DNA of 64,000 bases from a bacterium (GTDB lineage: Bacteria > Planctomycetota > Planctomycetia > Planctomycetales > Planctomycetaceae): positions 1 through 64,000 of the forward strand of contig WGMU01000031.1 in the NCBI GenBank assembly GCA_016124895.1. The letters run 5' to 3'. Shown here piece after piece: positions 29,137-37,277 of this stretch. The notes beneath the pieces were generated by a model. That model saw only the letters and a program-made list of their open reading frames with translations. It had not been told where the DNA came from and did not search any database. The first letter of the stretch is position 1. The number at the start of each line of letters is the position of its first letter. The position numbers and the translations under genes are program-made.

Positions 29137-29553
29137 TTACGAGCTGCTCGAAACGTCCTCCACTTTGTCGGCCGGGAACCCGGCATCTTCCAGAGCCTTG
29201 ACGGCGTCGGCGGCTTTGAATTTGTCCGGTTTAACGGACGCTGTGGCTGTTCTCGCGTCAGCATCGATTTCGACGTTCGCTACACCCGGCAGCGATGCGA
29301 GAGCGCTCTTCACGCTCGCGCGGCAGCCGCCTCAGGTCATGCCTGGGCACGAGAACCTGACCAGTGTCGCCGTTGCCGGCGGCATTTGGAGACCGTCGGC
29401 CTCCTGACTTTTGGATGAGGCTGCCACCTCAGATTCAGCCGGGGCCGCAGCCTCGCTCGCTGACGACGAGCTTTCGGAGGTCGCCGGCGGAGCTGCCGAC
29501 TCAGCACATCCGAAAGTCACTGCCAGAAGCAGCAATAAACCAGATCTCTTCAT
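29137..29553 (-). CDS. Candidate selenoprotein: HMA-domain lipoprotein-like protein, Sec at TGA 29334-29332
   Basis: The frame starts MKRSGLLLLLAVTFGCAES (export signal, possible lipoprotein Cys) with AAAGGA upstream. A Ser/Ala/Glu-rich linker follows, then an HMA domain: LVRFSCPGMT, TGA, GGCRASVKSALASLPGV, VEIDADARTATASV, AADAVKALEDAGF, ending SSSS and TAA. HMA domains bind soft metals through GMxCxxC; here the first Cys codon is TGA, giving Sec74-G-G-Cys77. Downstream of the TGA, a stem-loop (29321-29297) has a loop beginning 20 bases after it with G second, as bacterial SECIS elements do. Read through, the protein has 138 residues. A nonsense-mutated pseudogene or a base error is the alternative. 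Selenocysteine insertion genes are not in the window. Confidence 0.68.
29297..29321 (-). promoter_or_regulatory. Candidate bacterial SECIS stem-loop
   Basis: On the minus strand, ten bases after the TGA, the sequence GCG-C-GAGCG / TGAAGAG / CGCTC-T-CGC forms a five-bp upper stem, a C/T mismatch and a three-bp lower stem. The seven-base loop has G at its second position. Known bacterial SECIS elements place the loop roughly 16-37 bases after UGA with a G among the first two loop bases, and this one is at 20-26. The fold was made by eye. Confidence 0.55.
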
Positions 29554-29793
29554 TGTTTCGGTCCTTTCATCAGAAACCGATCGAGAAACTCGGAGACGCG
29601 GAGCCGACCCGCCTCTCCACCACAGTGCCACGACTGACCATCAGCCGCGGACGCGTTATCGTACCTGCGCCGTGCAGGCTGTACCGAGACGTACCTCACT
29701 GTTCCGGGCATCGACTCGAGCCAGCCTCGACCGCCGATGACTTCTGGATATCTGCCTGCCCCTTCGACATTCGCCTGCTGGAGTGCCTTTCCG

Positions 29794-30567
29794 ATGCCAC
29801 TTTCTTCGAGATTTTCCGCATGGATACCGGCCTGTCTGCTGGCTGCCGCCGTTCTTCTGAGCAATTCACTGCGGGCGGCCACGTTCGCTCAGGACGCTGC
29901 GAAGAAAGTCGAACAGAAGACCGCAGCAGAGGGGAAACCCGCTGAGTCCAAATCCGAAGAACCGGCGAACCCGTCTGCTCGCTGGGAAGCGACGATTCAG
30001 AAATTCGAGCAGCAGGACGAAACGAATCCGCCGCCGAAGAATCACATCCTGTTTGTCGGCAGTTCCAGCATCCGCAGGTGGAAGCTCGACAAGTCATTCC
30101 CCGACCTGCAGCCGATCAACCGCGGCTTCGGCGGCTCAGAAATCGCCGATTCGATCGACTTCGCAGACCGACTCATCCTCAAGCACCAGCCGCGCGTTGT
30201 CGTGCTGTACGCCGGGGACAATGACCTGGCCAAAGGCAAGTCGCCAGAACGCGTCACCGCCGACTTCGAGGAGTTCGTCGCGACGATCCACAAGGCGCTG
30301 CCCGAAACGAAGATCGTCTTCATCGCCGTCAAGCCGAGTCTCGCCCGCTGGAAGTTGATCGAGAAGATCCGCGAGGCGAACGCTGCCGTGAAGGCCATCT
30401 GCGAACAGAATGACCGGCTGGAGTTTGTCGACGTCGACGCCCCGATGCTCGGCGACGACGGCACGCCGCGACCGGAACTCTTTCTGAAGGACGGCCTGCA
30501 TATGACCGAAGCCGGTTACGAAATCTGGGCGAACCTTGTCCGGCCCCACATCGTTCCACAAGATTGA
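29794..30567 (+). CDS. Secreted SGNH/GDSL-type hydrolase
   Basis: The 257-residue protein has a signal peptide (about residues 1-31) and a Lys/Glu-rich linker, followed by an SGNH hydrolase domain. Block I is ILFVGSSSIRRW (catalytic Ser), the Gly block is NRGFGGSEIADS, block III is LYAGDNDLAKG (oxyanion Asn), and block V is LKDGLHMTEAGY (catalytic Asp and His). This form is related to acetylxylan or platelet-activating-factor acetylhydrolase-type esterases. The ATG at 29794 is preferred because GGAG precedes it and it starts the signal peptide; the frame is open to 29737. Confidence 0.9.
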   Translation: MPLSSRFSAWIPACLLAAAVLLSNSLRAATFAQDAAKKVEQKTAAEGKPAESKSEEPANPSARWEATIQKFEQQDETNPPPKNHILFVGSSSIRRWKLDKSFPDLQPINRGFGGSEIADSIDFADRLILKHQPRVVVLYAGDNDLAKGKSPERVTADFEEFVATIHKALPETKIVFIAVKPSLARWKLIEKIREANAAVKAICEQNDRLEFVDVDAPMLGDDGTPRPELFLKDGLHMTEAGYEIWANLVRPHIVPQD

Positions 30568-30609
30568 TCGCCGTCGTATTTCCTCAATCGCCCTCGGGAG
30601 GCAGACGGG

Positions 30610-31218
30610 ATGTCCGCCACTCACGAAGACAACGGCTGGGTCGATCGGCTCCGCGATCCGACTCTGCAGCCGCAGGCACTCGAACAGCTCCGCGACCTGC
30701 TGCTGCGCGGGTTGCGTCGGGCGTTTCTGTCGAAGGCCAGCGACGACGCGTTTGTCGAAGACGTCACTCAGGACGCGCTCGTCCGGATTCTTGACCGCCT
30801 CGACCAGTTTGAAGGCCGCAGCCGCTTCAGCACGTGGGCGATGTCGGTCGCCGTCCGGCTGGCCACCAGCGAGCTGCGGCGGAAACGGACTCGTGACATT
30901 TCGCTCGACGGAATTACCGACGGCAACGCGCTGCGGATCGAGTTCGCTGACGAATCCACTGAGCAACCGTCGGCCAGCGCCGAACGGAATTCATTGCTCA
31001 GCAAGCTGCAGGAACTGATCGACGAACGGCTGACAGATCGCCAGCGCTGGGCGATTCAGGCACTGCTGAACGGTGTGCCGATTGAGGAAATCGCCCGACG
31101 TACGGACAGCAACCCCAACGCCGTCTACAAGCTCGTTCACGACGCTCGCACGCGTCTGAAGCAGGGCTTTGAGCAGGCCGGATACACCGCCGACGACCTC
31201 GTCGGTCTGTCACAGTGA
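30610..31218 (+). CDS. ECF-type RNA polymerase sigma factor
   Basis: The 202-residue protein has sigma-70 region 2 (AFVEDVTQDALVRILDRLDQFEGRSRFSTWAMSVAVR split across residues about 46-85) and region 4 (LTDRQRWAIQAL, then EEIARRTDSNPNAVYKLVHDARTRLKQ). Region 3 is absent, as in ECF sigma factors. GGGAGG lies upstream of the ATG. The next gene starts 13 bases after the stop and encodes a small Cys/His protein, a typical place for the cognate anti-sigma. The regulon is unknown. Confidence 0.93.
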   Translation: MSATHEDNGWVDRLRDPTLQPQALEQLRDLLLRGLRRAFLSKASDDAFVEDVTQDALVRILDRLDQFEGRSRFSTWAMSVAVRLATSELRRKRTRDISLDGITDGNALRIEFADESTEQPSASAERNSLLSKLQELIDERLTDRQRWAIQALLNGVPIEEIARRTDSNPNAVYKLVHDARTRLKQGFEQAGYTADDLVGLSQ

Positions 31219-31231
31219 GGCGGAGCAAATC

Positions 31232-31477
31232 ATGCCACTGACCCGACAACAAATCGCCATGCTGATGCAGCTTGTCGCGGAGACAACGTCTGACGAACTG
31301 GACTGCAGCGGCTGCCTCGACCACCTGGCCGAATTCGCCGAAACGCACCTCGCCGGGCAGCCGCTCTCCGACGCGCTGGAAGAAGTCCGGACGCACCTGA
31401 AGAACTGCCACTGCTGCGAACACGAATTCCAGTCGTTCCTGGAAGCCCTCAAGGGCATGAGCGACGACAGCCAGTAG
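31232..31477 (+). CDS. Small Cys/His-rich protein, probable sigma-factor partner
   Basis: The 81-residue soluble protein has DCSGCLDHLAEFAETHLAG and HLKNCHCCEHEFQ. The paired Cys and His residues resemble the zinc-binding zf-HC2/anti-sigma fold that holds ECF sigma factors inactive. It starts 13 bases after the sigma gene with GGAG upstream, so they form one operon. It lacks a membrane helix, so it would act in the cytosol. The anti-sigma role is inferred from position and motif. Confidence 0.75.
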   Translation: MPLTRQQIAMLMQLVAETTSDELDCSGCLDHLAEFAETHLAGQPLSDALEEVRTHLKNCHCCEHEFQSFLEALKGMSDDSQ

Positions 31478-31528
31478 AAACGCACTGCGAACGTGCGCCC
31501 TTCAGAAGATTCAGAAAACAAATGCAAA

Positions 31529-31566
31529 GAAGGTAACGAAGAGAACAGCCCCTCTTCGTTACCTTC
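31529..31566. terminator. Strong hairpin, likely bidirectional terminator
   Basis: Perfect 15-bp arms gaaggtaacgaagag (31529-31543) and ctcttcgttaccttc (31552-31566) enclose an eight-base loop. It sits between the convergent ends of the sigma operon (31477) and the peptidase lipoprotein gene (31618). T-rich sequence follows on the plus strand. Confidence 0.85.
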
Positions 31567-31617
31567 TTCTCTTCTGTTCAAACCATTGCAGCTTTGCCAC
31601 TGCCAGGCGACGGAATC

Positions 31618-33108
31618 TCAATCTGAATTCTGAATCGTCACCCGCAACGCGCCGCGATTGTCGGCCAGACTGCCCCAGTCGTCGTTGATGCGCAGATACA
31701 GAGTCCCACTGACCGGCGCGACAAACCCGGCCGCGTTCCCGAGCGGCAGTTCGTTGAGCATCGACCTCGCTCGCGTCGCAGCGTCTCCCTCGGCCGAGAG
31801 CACCGTCCCCAGCAGACGGCCGATCGGCAGCCCGTCGACGTACTGAAAGCTGATCCCGTCCGCCTCGCTGACCCACGGTCTGGGTGTGTCCGCCAGCGTG
31901 ATCTGCCCTGCCGACTCGACGGAGTATCGCTGTCCGGCTTCGACGCGCACACCGCTCGACTGCCAGCCTCGATTGCTCCGCACGTCGACCGACTGCGGTC
32001 CCGTCAGCGGCATGCCGTCAAGAATCGCAATCCGCGTCCGCTCAAAATCGAACCGATAGGTCACATGCGAGACGAACTGCGTCCAGGCGACTTCGAGCCC
32101 CACCGGATCGCCTGCAGCAACTTCGGCGAGCCACGGTGGCAGCGAGCGCTCGCGCAGATGTCGCACGGCGTCGCGAAAGCCGTCGCGCGTCTCCGGATGC
32201 GAATCCAGAAAGGCACACAGCGCCCACGCCCACGCGTATGTTTCGAGCCGTGAGAAGTCGCCGTTCCGCAGCCGCGTCACGTCCTCGATCGAACGAACTC
32301 CGTTTTCCGAGATGTCCTGCCGCAGCAGTTCCATGCGGTCGAGTCCGGCGAACCGTTCGCGCACGTCAGGGAAGACGTTGAACGCGATCGAGCCGTCGTC
32401 GGCAATGAGATGCGTTGCAACGAGTTCGGCCATGCCCTCCAGAAACCACAGCGGCAACTCGTCCGCCTCGCCGCCGATGTGACGCATGAAAACATGCGTC
32501 GCCTCGTGCAGAAACAGATGCCGGCGGTAGTAGTCGCGCGTCTGGTCGTTCATCCAGAACTCCGAGCCTTCCTGCCGCCCGTGAAACAGCAGTGGCAGAT
32601 CCGCCGGTAGCAACCCGGCCTGAGCGAACAGTTCGCGGTCGCGCATCACGTACGCGGTGAAGCGGAAGTCGCTGCCGTCTTCTGCCGGCAGCAGTTCACC
32701 AAACCGCTGTGGCCAGAACTTCGCGATTGCCGTGCCTACGGTCAGCAACGGGTTCACATCGTCGCTCGCCAGGTCCGTCACCAGCCGCATCGGTCCTGCT
32801 GAGAACTGCACCAGCCCCGCCTGCTGAAGCTGCTCGTCGGTGATTTCCCGCTGAGGAAACGTCGGTCGCAACTGCTTCTCGGAAGTCTCTGCCGCAGCTT
32901 TCCGCGATGGCACTTCAACTGGAGTAACCAGTTCGTTCGACGAATCCGCTGCGTCAGCAGTCGGATTAGCCTGACGAGGCTCATTCGTCGATTCCGCTGC
33001 CGCGACGTTTTCTTTGACTGGCTCCGACGATCCGCATCCGGTTACCGATGAAAGCGCGAGGCAAATCAGCAGGCCGGACCAGACGCAGCGCCGTTCCGGT
33101 AACCTCAC
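31618..33108 (-). CDS. Zinc-metallopeptidase lipoprotein with LecA-like C-terminal domain
   Basis: Taken from a GTG at 33108, the product has 496 residues. It has a lipoprotein signal (LLICLALSSVTGCGSS) followed by a low-complexity linker. A zinc-peptidase motif HEATH lies near residue 200, with a downstream Glu in FLEGMAELVATH (gluzincin-like). The last 130 residues resemble the calcium-dependent galactose lectin fold of LecA (SEADGISFQYVDGLPIGRLLGT, LYLRINDDWGSLADNRGALRV). An envelope-anchored peptidase that binds a glycan is the likely role. The frame is open to 33267, but upstream codons run through a long inverted repeat. The chosen GTG lies in the loop of that repeat and has no good ribosome binding site, so the start is uncertain. 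Confidence 0.8.
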   Translation of the reverse strand: MRLPERRCVWSGLLICLALSSVTGCGSSEPVKENVAAAESTNEPRQANPTADAADSSNELVTPVEVPSRKAAAETSEKQLRPTFPQREITDEQLQQAGLVQFSAGPMRLVTDLASDDVNPLLTVGTAIAKFWPQRFGELLPAEDGSDFRFTAYVMRDRELFAQAGLLPADLPLLFHGRQEGSEFWMNDQTRDYYRRHLFLHEATHVFMRHIGGEADELPLWFLEGMAELVATHLIADDGSIAFNVFPDVRERFAGLDRMELLRQDISENGVRSIEDVTRLRNGDFSRLETYAWAWALCAFLDSHPETRDGFRDAVRHLRERSLPPWLAEVAAGDPVGLEVAWTQFVSHVTYRFDFERTRIAILDGMPLTGPQSVDVRSNRGWQSSGVRVEAGQRYSVESAGQITLADTPRPWVSEADGISFQYVDGLPIGRLLGTVLSAEGDAATRARSMLNELPLGNAAGFVAPVSGTLYLRINDDWGSLADNRGALRVTIQNSD

Positions 33109-33148
33109 GAAACTACTGCCGGAACGGCACTGCGTCTGGTCCAGCCTG
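33070..33148. repeat. 32-bp inverted repeat spanning a start region
   Basis: Arms 33070-33101 and 33117-33148 match over 32 bases with three mismatches, which become G-U or A-C in RNA. The loop is 15 bases. The core is ggaccagacgcag with its reverse complement ctgcgtctggtcc. The presumed GTG start of the peptidase lipoprotein lies within the loop at 33106-33108. Confidence 0.85.
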
Positions 33149-33265
33149 CATTGCCGCGAATTGCGACCACGACGAGCCACCGATATCGTGCGACATCGCT
33201 GCCGGACTTTATTCTGAGCCGCAAGACTCAACACTGCACACTGTCGTTTCAGCCGGGACAAGACC

Positions 33266-34078
33266 ATGTCGGGATTTCGTTACAGCCTGAATTCGAGCAC
33301 CATCAAACCGCAGCCGATTCTAAAGAAGATCGCCATCGCCGCAGAAGCCGGTTACGAAGCGATTGAGCTGTGGCACATGGATATCGACGCTCATCTGGAA
33401 GCGGGCGGCTCTCTGGCTGACATTCGCAAAGCCGTCGACGACGCGGGTCTCGCCGTGCCAACGACGATTCACATTCATGGCTGGTTTCAGCCGGCCGGTG
33501 AAGAACATCAGCAGGCAATGGACGAAGCCCGCCGCAAGCTCGAGCAGGCCGCCGCTGTCGGAGCCCCTTACGCCGTCGCCGGTCCGCCGCACGGTGTCTG
33601 CGACCGCGAACTCGGAGCAAAGCACTATCACGAACTGCTGGAACTCGGCCGCGAATTTGGCGTGATTCCGGCGATGGAGTACCTGGGTTTCGTCCAGGAG
33701 TTCAAGACGATCGAAGATGCGATCGACATCATCAACCGCTGCGATCACCCCGACGCCTGCATCGTCATCGACCCGTTCCACTGCTACGTCGGCGGCGGCC
33801 CGATTGAATCGATCGGCAAGCTGAAGGCCGAGCAGATCGCCGTCTCCCACTTCAACGACGCCCCCGCCGATCCTCCGCCGTCCACTCAGCACGACCCCGA
33901 CCGAGTCATGCCCGGCGACGGAGCCATCGACCTGAAGCTCTACTGCGACAAGCTCCGGGAAATCGGCTACGACGGCTTCCTTTCGCTCGAACTCTTCCGC
34001 GAAGACCTCTGGCAACAGGACCCGCTGGAAGTCGCCAAAATCGGCCTCGAAAAAATGCGCGCCGCCGCGGAAGCTTAA
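33266..34078 (+). CDS. Xylose-isomerase-like TIM-barrel sugar isomerase/epimerase
   Basis: The 270-residue protein belongs to the AP-endonuclease-2-like TIM-barrel family. Probable metal ligands are in IPAMEYLGF (Glu), IVIDPFHCYVGGG (Asp, His), IAVSHFNDAP (His) and LSLELFREDLW (Glu). Such enzymes interconvert ketoses and aldoses or act on inositol derivatives; the substrate is not evident. The gene starts 157 bases from the divergent peptidase lipoprotein and ends 29 bases before the NACHT gene, so read-through into the latter is possible. Confidence 0.88.
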   Translation: MSGFRYSLNSSTIKPQPILKKIAIAAEAGYEAIELWHMDIDAHLEAGGSLADIRKAVDDAGLAVPTTIHIHGWFQPAGEEHQQAMDEARRKLEQAAAVGAPYAVAGPPHGVCDRELGAKHYHELLELGREFGVIPAMEYLGFVQEFKTIEDAIDIINRCDHPDACIVIDPFHCYVGGGPIESIGKLKAEQIAVSHFNDAPADPPPSTQHDPDRVMPGDGAIDLKLYCDKLREIGYDGFLSLELFREDLWQQDPLEVAKIGLEKMRAAAEA

Positions 34079-34107
34079 GGCTCCAACCAAAGTGCCAGAG
34101 AACCGCA

Positions 34108-36480
34108 ATGGATGCGTCCGACCTCAAACTCGAACTCCGTCAGCCGGTCGACGAGCTGTTTCTGACGGCTGTCCAGTCGAGTCGCGAGGATGAGAGTCTG
34201 CCCAAATCGGTCCGACAGAACCGGCGACAGCGAGCGAAGGATCGCGTCGTCGAAGCTCTGGCCTCCCGTGGTTCGGCAGAGATGTCTGACCGGACGCTGG
34301 CCGACGTCCGGCGTCTGCTGAGCCGCTGGGCACAGCGAGGCTTTGCGGATGGGTACGCGGAAGTCGAACAGTTCGAGATTCGCTGCGCCCGCGACTTCGA
34401 CCTGTTCGCCGCCCGCCAGTCGGGAGACGAGCAGCGGATTCTGAACGTTCTGGAAGACCGCTACCGGGACTTCATCCGCGAACGCTTCGGCAGGCACGAG
34501 ATCCGCGGCATCCAGACAGCCGAGCGGGTCATGCTCGACCTCGATCAGGTCTACGTGCCGCAGTTCCTGCAGGTAGCGTTTCCCTCAGGACCGATCGACG
34601 AGGAGCTGCTGAAGAACATGCCGCTGCTGCCGGGGCAGCGGGTTGAGGCGAGCATCGCTCTGCAAAATCAGCGGCACCTGCTGATCGTCGGCGTGCCGGG
34701 CAGTGGCAAGACAACGCTGATTGCCTGGCTGGCCACGCAGCTCGCCCAGCGGGAACTCGGGCCGAAGATCGGTCTGCCAGAGAACTGTCTGCCGTTCGTT
34801 GTGACGGTCCGTGAATGGAGCGGCGAAGTCAACCTTGTCTCCGACATCGAGTTCCTGAGGCGCTACGCCGGTTGCGAGAGAGAAACACTGGACGACGCTC
34901 TGGCGACGGGGCGTGCAGTCATCCTGGTTGACGGCTTGGATGAATCACCGACACATCAGGCCGCTCTGCTTGCCAACATCATCGCGTCTGTGGCCAAAGA
35001 GTTTCCTAACGCACCAATCGTCGTCACGAGCCGACCGTCGGGGTTTGTGCGGGGCGAGAACAACCGGCTGGAAGGCTTCACGGAAACCAACCTGGAATCG
35101 ATGTCCGACAGCGACGTTTCCAGCTACGTCCACAAGTGGTGCCTGGCCGCGGAAACCAGTCTGCGGAAAGAGCAGCGGCAGGCCGAGAAGGATGCCGAGT
35201 TCGCCGCGAACGACCTGATCGGTCGGCTGGAGAAAAGCCGCGCGGTCAAACGACTGGCCACAACACCGCTGCTCTGCACGATCCTGTGCGTCGTCCACCG
35301 GTTTCTGGGACACCGCATTCCCGAGCACCGCGTCACGCTGTACGAGAAATGTACCGACGCGCTGCTTTACGAATGGGACGCGTCGAAGTTCCGCGAAGGA
35401 GCGATGATCGGCAGGCTGGACGCAGCGGAGAAACGCATCCTGCTGGGAGCCCTCGCCCGGCACATGCACGAGAACCACCTCTCCGAGATCGCCGAACCCG
35501 AAGTCGTCCGCATCTTCGACGAGCAGCTTGCCTCATTCGCCTGCACCGCGACCGCCGCCGAGATCATTGAAGAAATCCGCGACCGCAGCGGCATCCTGAT
35601 CGAACGCGCCGACCACCAGTTTGCGTTCTCGCACCTGACGTTCCAGGAATACCTGACCGCCCTCGACTGGGCCCGCAAAGACGACGTCACCCGCCTGGCC
35701 GAACACGCTGAAGACGACTGGTGGCACGAAGTCATCCTGCTGGCGGCAGGCATCGAGAGCGTCGACGCAGAGACATTGATCCGCTCATTGCTTTTGTGCG
35801 AGGACAAGAGTGCTGTGTTTCTCGCGGCTCAATGCCTTGAGACAGCTCGCGAAGTGCCATCAGCTACTCGTCGATTGGTTGAGGCCTCACTAGAGCCTCT
35901 AGTTCCGCCAAAGAATGCTGAAGAAGCACAAGAGCTAGCGGAGATCGGACTCGTCGCTGCACCTGTGCTGACGACGGCCCTTTCAGAGGCTCAGACGACA
36001 CGCGATCGTGTCCTACTGATCCACGCAGTAAGGGAATTCGAGTACTCACCAGCAATTTCAGTATTGGCGAGACTTTGTGGCGATCATCGAGAACTTGAAG
36101 AGCCGCAGATCTTTTCGACAGGAACTTCAGTCATTGTCACAGAGATCGGCTCGGTTGATGAAAAGGCCCTGATCACGCTGGCAGACCTGAGTCGAAGCCA
36201 TCCTCTAAGCATATTTGCGGCTGCCGCCGCAAAAGCTTCGCGAAAGGCACGAAGCCGAGTTCTGGATTACTTACGCGTTCTTGCAATGAGTACAGAACGC
36301 GAAACTGAGTTTCCGGAGAAAGTCCCTGGGAAACCAAGTAGCTATTACTTGACCGCCGACTTTCTAACGTGGGTTTCGGCGGGACTTCTGCTGCCGCATC
36401 TCAATTCCACTCAGCCAGCAATGGTCACTAGAGTGGCCGACATGATTGGCGTGCTTGAATCTCTAGAGCCCGAACCGTGA
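34108..36480 (+). CDS. NACHT-domain NTPase, bNACHT-like anti-phage protein
   Basis: The 790-residue protein has an uncharacterised N-terminal domain (1-150), then a NACHT STAND ATPase: Walker A GVPGSGKTT at 195-203, Walker B VILVDGLDES at 271-280, IVVTSRPSGF sensor, and a winged-helix part with FSHLTFQEYLTAL, a NACHT hallmark. A C-terminal helical, HEAT-like region runs from about 540 to the end. Related bacterial NACHT proteins sense phage or plasmids and trigger abortive responses. Codon use changes near residue 555 (35770): the first part is strongly C/G-ending, while the rest uses many cta, tta, agt and gct codons. It is convergent with the ATPase-HNH operon, 19 bases apart. Confidence 0.9.
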   Translation: MDASDLKLELRQPVDELFLTAVQSSREDESLPKSVRQNRRQRAKDRVVEALASRGSAEMSDRTLADVRRLLSRWAQRGFADGYAEVEQFEIRCARDFDLFAARQSGDEQRILNVLEDRYRDFIRERFGRHEIRGIQTAERVMLDLDQVYVPQFLQVAFPSGPIDEELLKNMPLLPGQRVEASIALQNQRHLLIVGVPGSGKTTLIAWLATQLAQRELGPKIGLPENCLPFVVTVREWSGEVNLVSDIEFLRRYAGCERETLDDALATGRAVILVDGLDESPTHQAALLANIIASVAKEFPNAPIVVTSRPSGFVRGENNRLEGFTETNLESMSDSDVSSYVHKWCLAAETSLRKEQRQAEKDAEFAANDLIGRLEKSRAVKRLATTPLLCTILCVVHRFLGHRIPEHRVTLYEKCTDALLYEWDASKFREGAMIGRLDAAEKRILLGALARHMHENHLSEIAEPEVVRIFDEQLASFACTATAAEIIEEIRDRSGILIERADHQFAFSHLTFQEYLTALDWARKDDVTRLAEHAEDDWWHEVILLAAGIESVDAETLIRSLLLCEDKSAVFLAAQCLETAREVPSATRRLVEASLEPLVPPKNAEEAQELAEIGLVAAPVLTTALSEAQTTRDRVLLIHAVREFEYSPAISVLARLCGDHRELEEPQIFSTGTSVIVTEIGSVDEKALITLADLSRSHPLSIFAAAAAKASRKARSRVLDYLRVLAMSTERETEFPEKVPGKPSSYYLTADFLTWVSAGLLLPHLNSTQPAMVTRVADMIGVLESLEPEP

Positions 36481-36499
36481 TCAGACCGAACGCTGTGAA

Positions 36500-37276
36500 T
36501 CACAATCGGTCGTTTGGAAGTGCTCTACTCCACGTCTCACGGATCACCTGCACAATCGCCGTTGAGTAGCCAGTCGGTTGGGACTGAACCCGCCGGATTT
36601 GTTTTCGGACGAGGCGGCGTTTGATGTCGACGGGGATGGCAGGTTCGTCGAGCAGGTCTTTAAGTGTTCCGATGGTTTGAGCGATGGCGACTTTTCGGGC
36701 TCGGACCAAACCGCCTCGGCCGAGTTCAAAGTCTTTGATCGTGGTTTCGGATTCGCTGCCGGCGATGTTGGCTTTGATGCGGCCGTCTTCGGTGAATGTG
36801 AAGCGGCGGCTGGGTTGGCCTTCGTCGGGGCGGATGTAGCTGGTGCCGTCATCCGGCCACTTGTCGCTCTTCGCTCCGTTGCAGCCATTGCAGGCCAGGA
36901 AGTAGTTGTCGACGTCATAAGTCAGCGTCGGGAACAGCGACTTCGGTTTGAAGTGCTCGACCTGCCCTGACCGACGAGCATTGATCAACTGCTCGCAGTA
37001 CGCGCAGCGACCGTCCGACATCTTATCCAGTTCGTCCTTCACGGCTTTGACGCTCGACCACAAGGTCTTCCATGTCGGCTTATTGCTGCTGGTCTGAGCC
37101 ATTGTGTGCCCGCCGAACTTCTTGAAGCCCTGCTGCCGATCGTCGTCGTCGATGTCAAGTTGCTCGAACTCAGCCGCCTTTTGGTCGAAGGCCGCCTTAT
37201 TCGGAAACGCAGCGTCGACTTTCTGGTCCCAGCCGGCAGGAGGCAGGTTCAATCCGTCGCGTTTGAGTCTGCGCAC
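36500..37276 (-). CDS. HNH endonuclease, PtuB-like (Septu-type system)
   Basis: The 258-residue protein has an HNH nuclease core: CAYCEQL (about 90-96), the catalytic VEHFKPKS (about 104-111), DNYFLACNGCNGAKSDKWP (about 120-138). This matches the retron/Septu-associated HNH family. The start is GTG, one base after the ATPase stop, with AAAGGAG inside the end of the ATPase gene, so translation is coupled. In Septu, the PtuB nuclease is held by the PtuA ATPase until phage infection. The protein is somewhat longer than I expect for PtuB. Confidence 0.85.
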   Translation of the reverse strand: MRRLKRDGLNLPPAGWDQKVDAAFPNKAAFDQKAAEFEQLDIDDDDRQQGFKKFGGHTMAQTSSNKPTWKTLWSSVKAVKDELDKMSDGRCAYCEQLINARRSGQVEHFKPKSLFPTLTYDVDNYFLACNGCNGAKSDKWPDDGTSYIRPDEGQPSRRFTFTEDGRIKANIAGSESETTIKDFELGRGGLVRARKVAIAQTIGTLKDLLDEPAIPVDIKRRLVRKQIRRVQSQPTGYSTAIVQVIRETWSRALPNDRL

Positions 37277-37277
37277 G

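Noticed and set aside
29137-29334. A separate small HMA gene starting after the TGA
   Set aside because: There is no start codon with a ribosome binding site after the TGA, and the GMT just before it belongs to the same domain.
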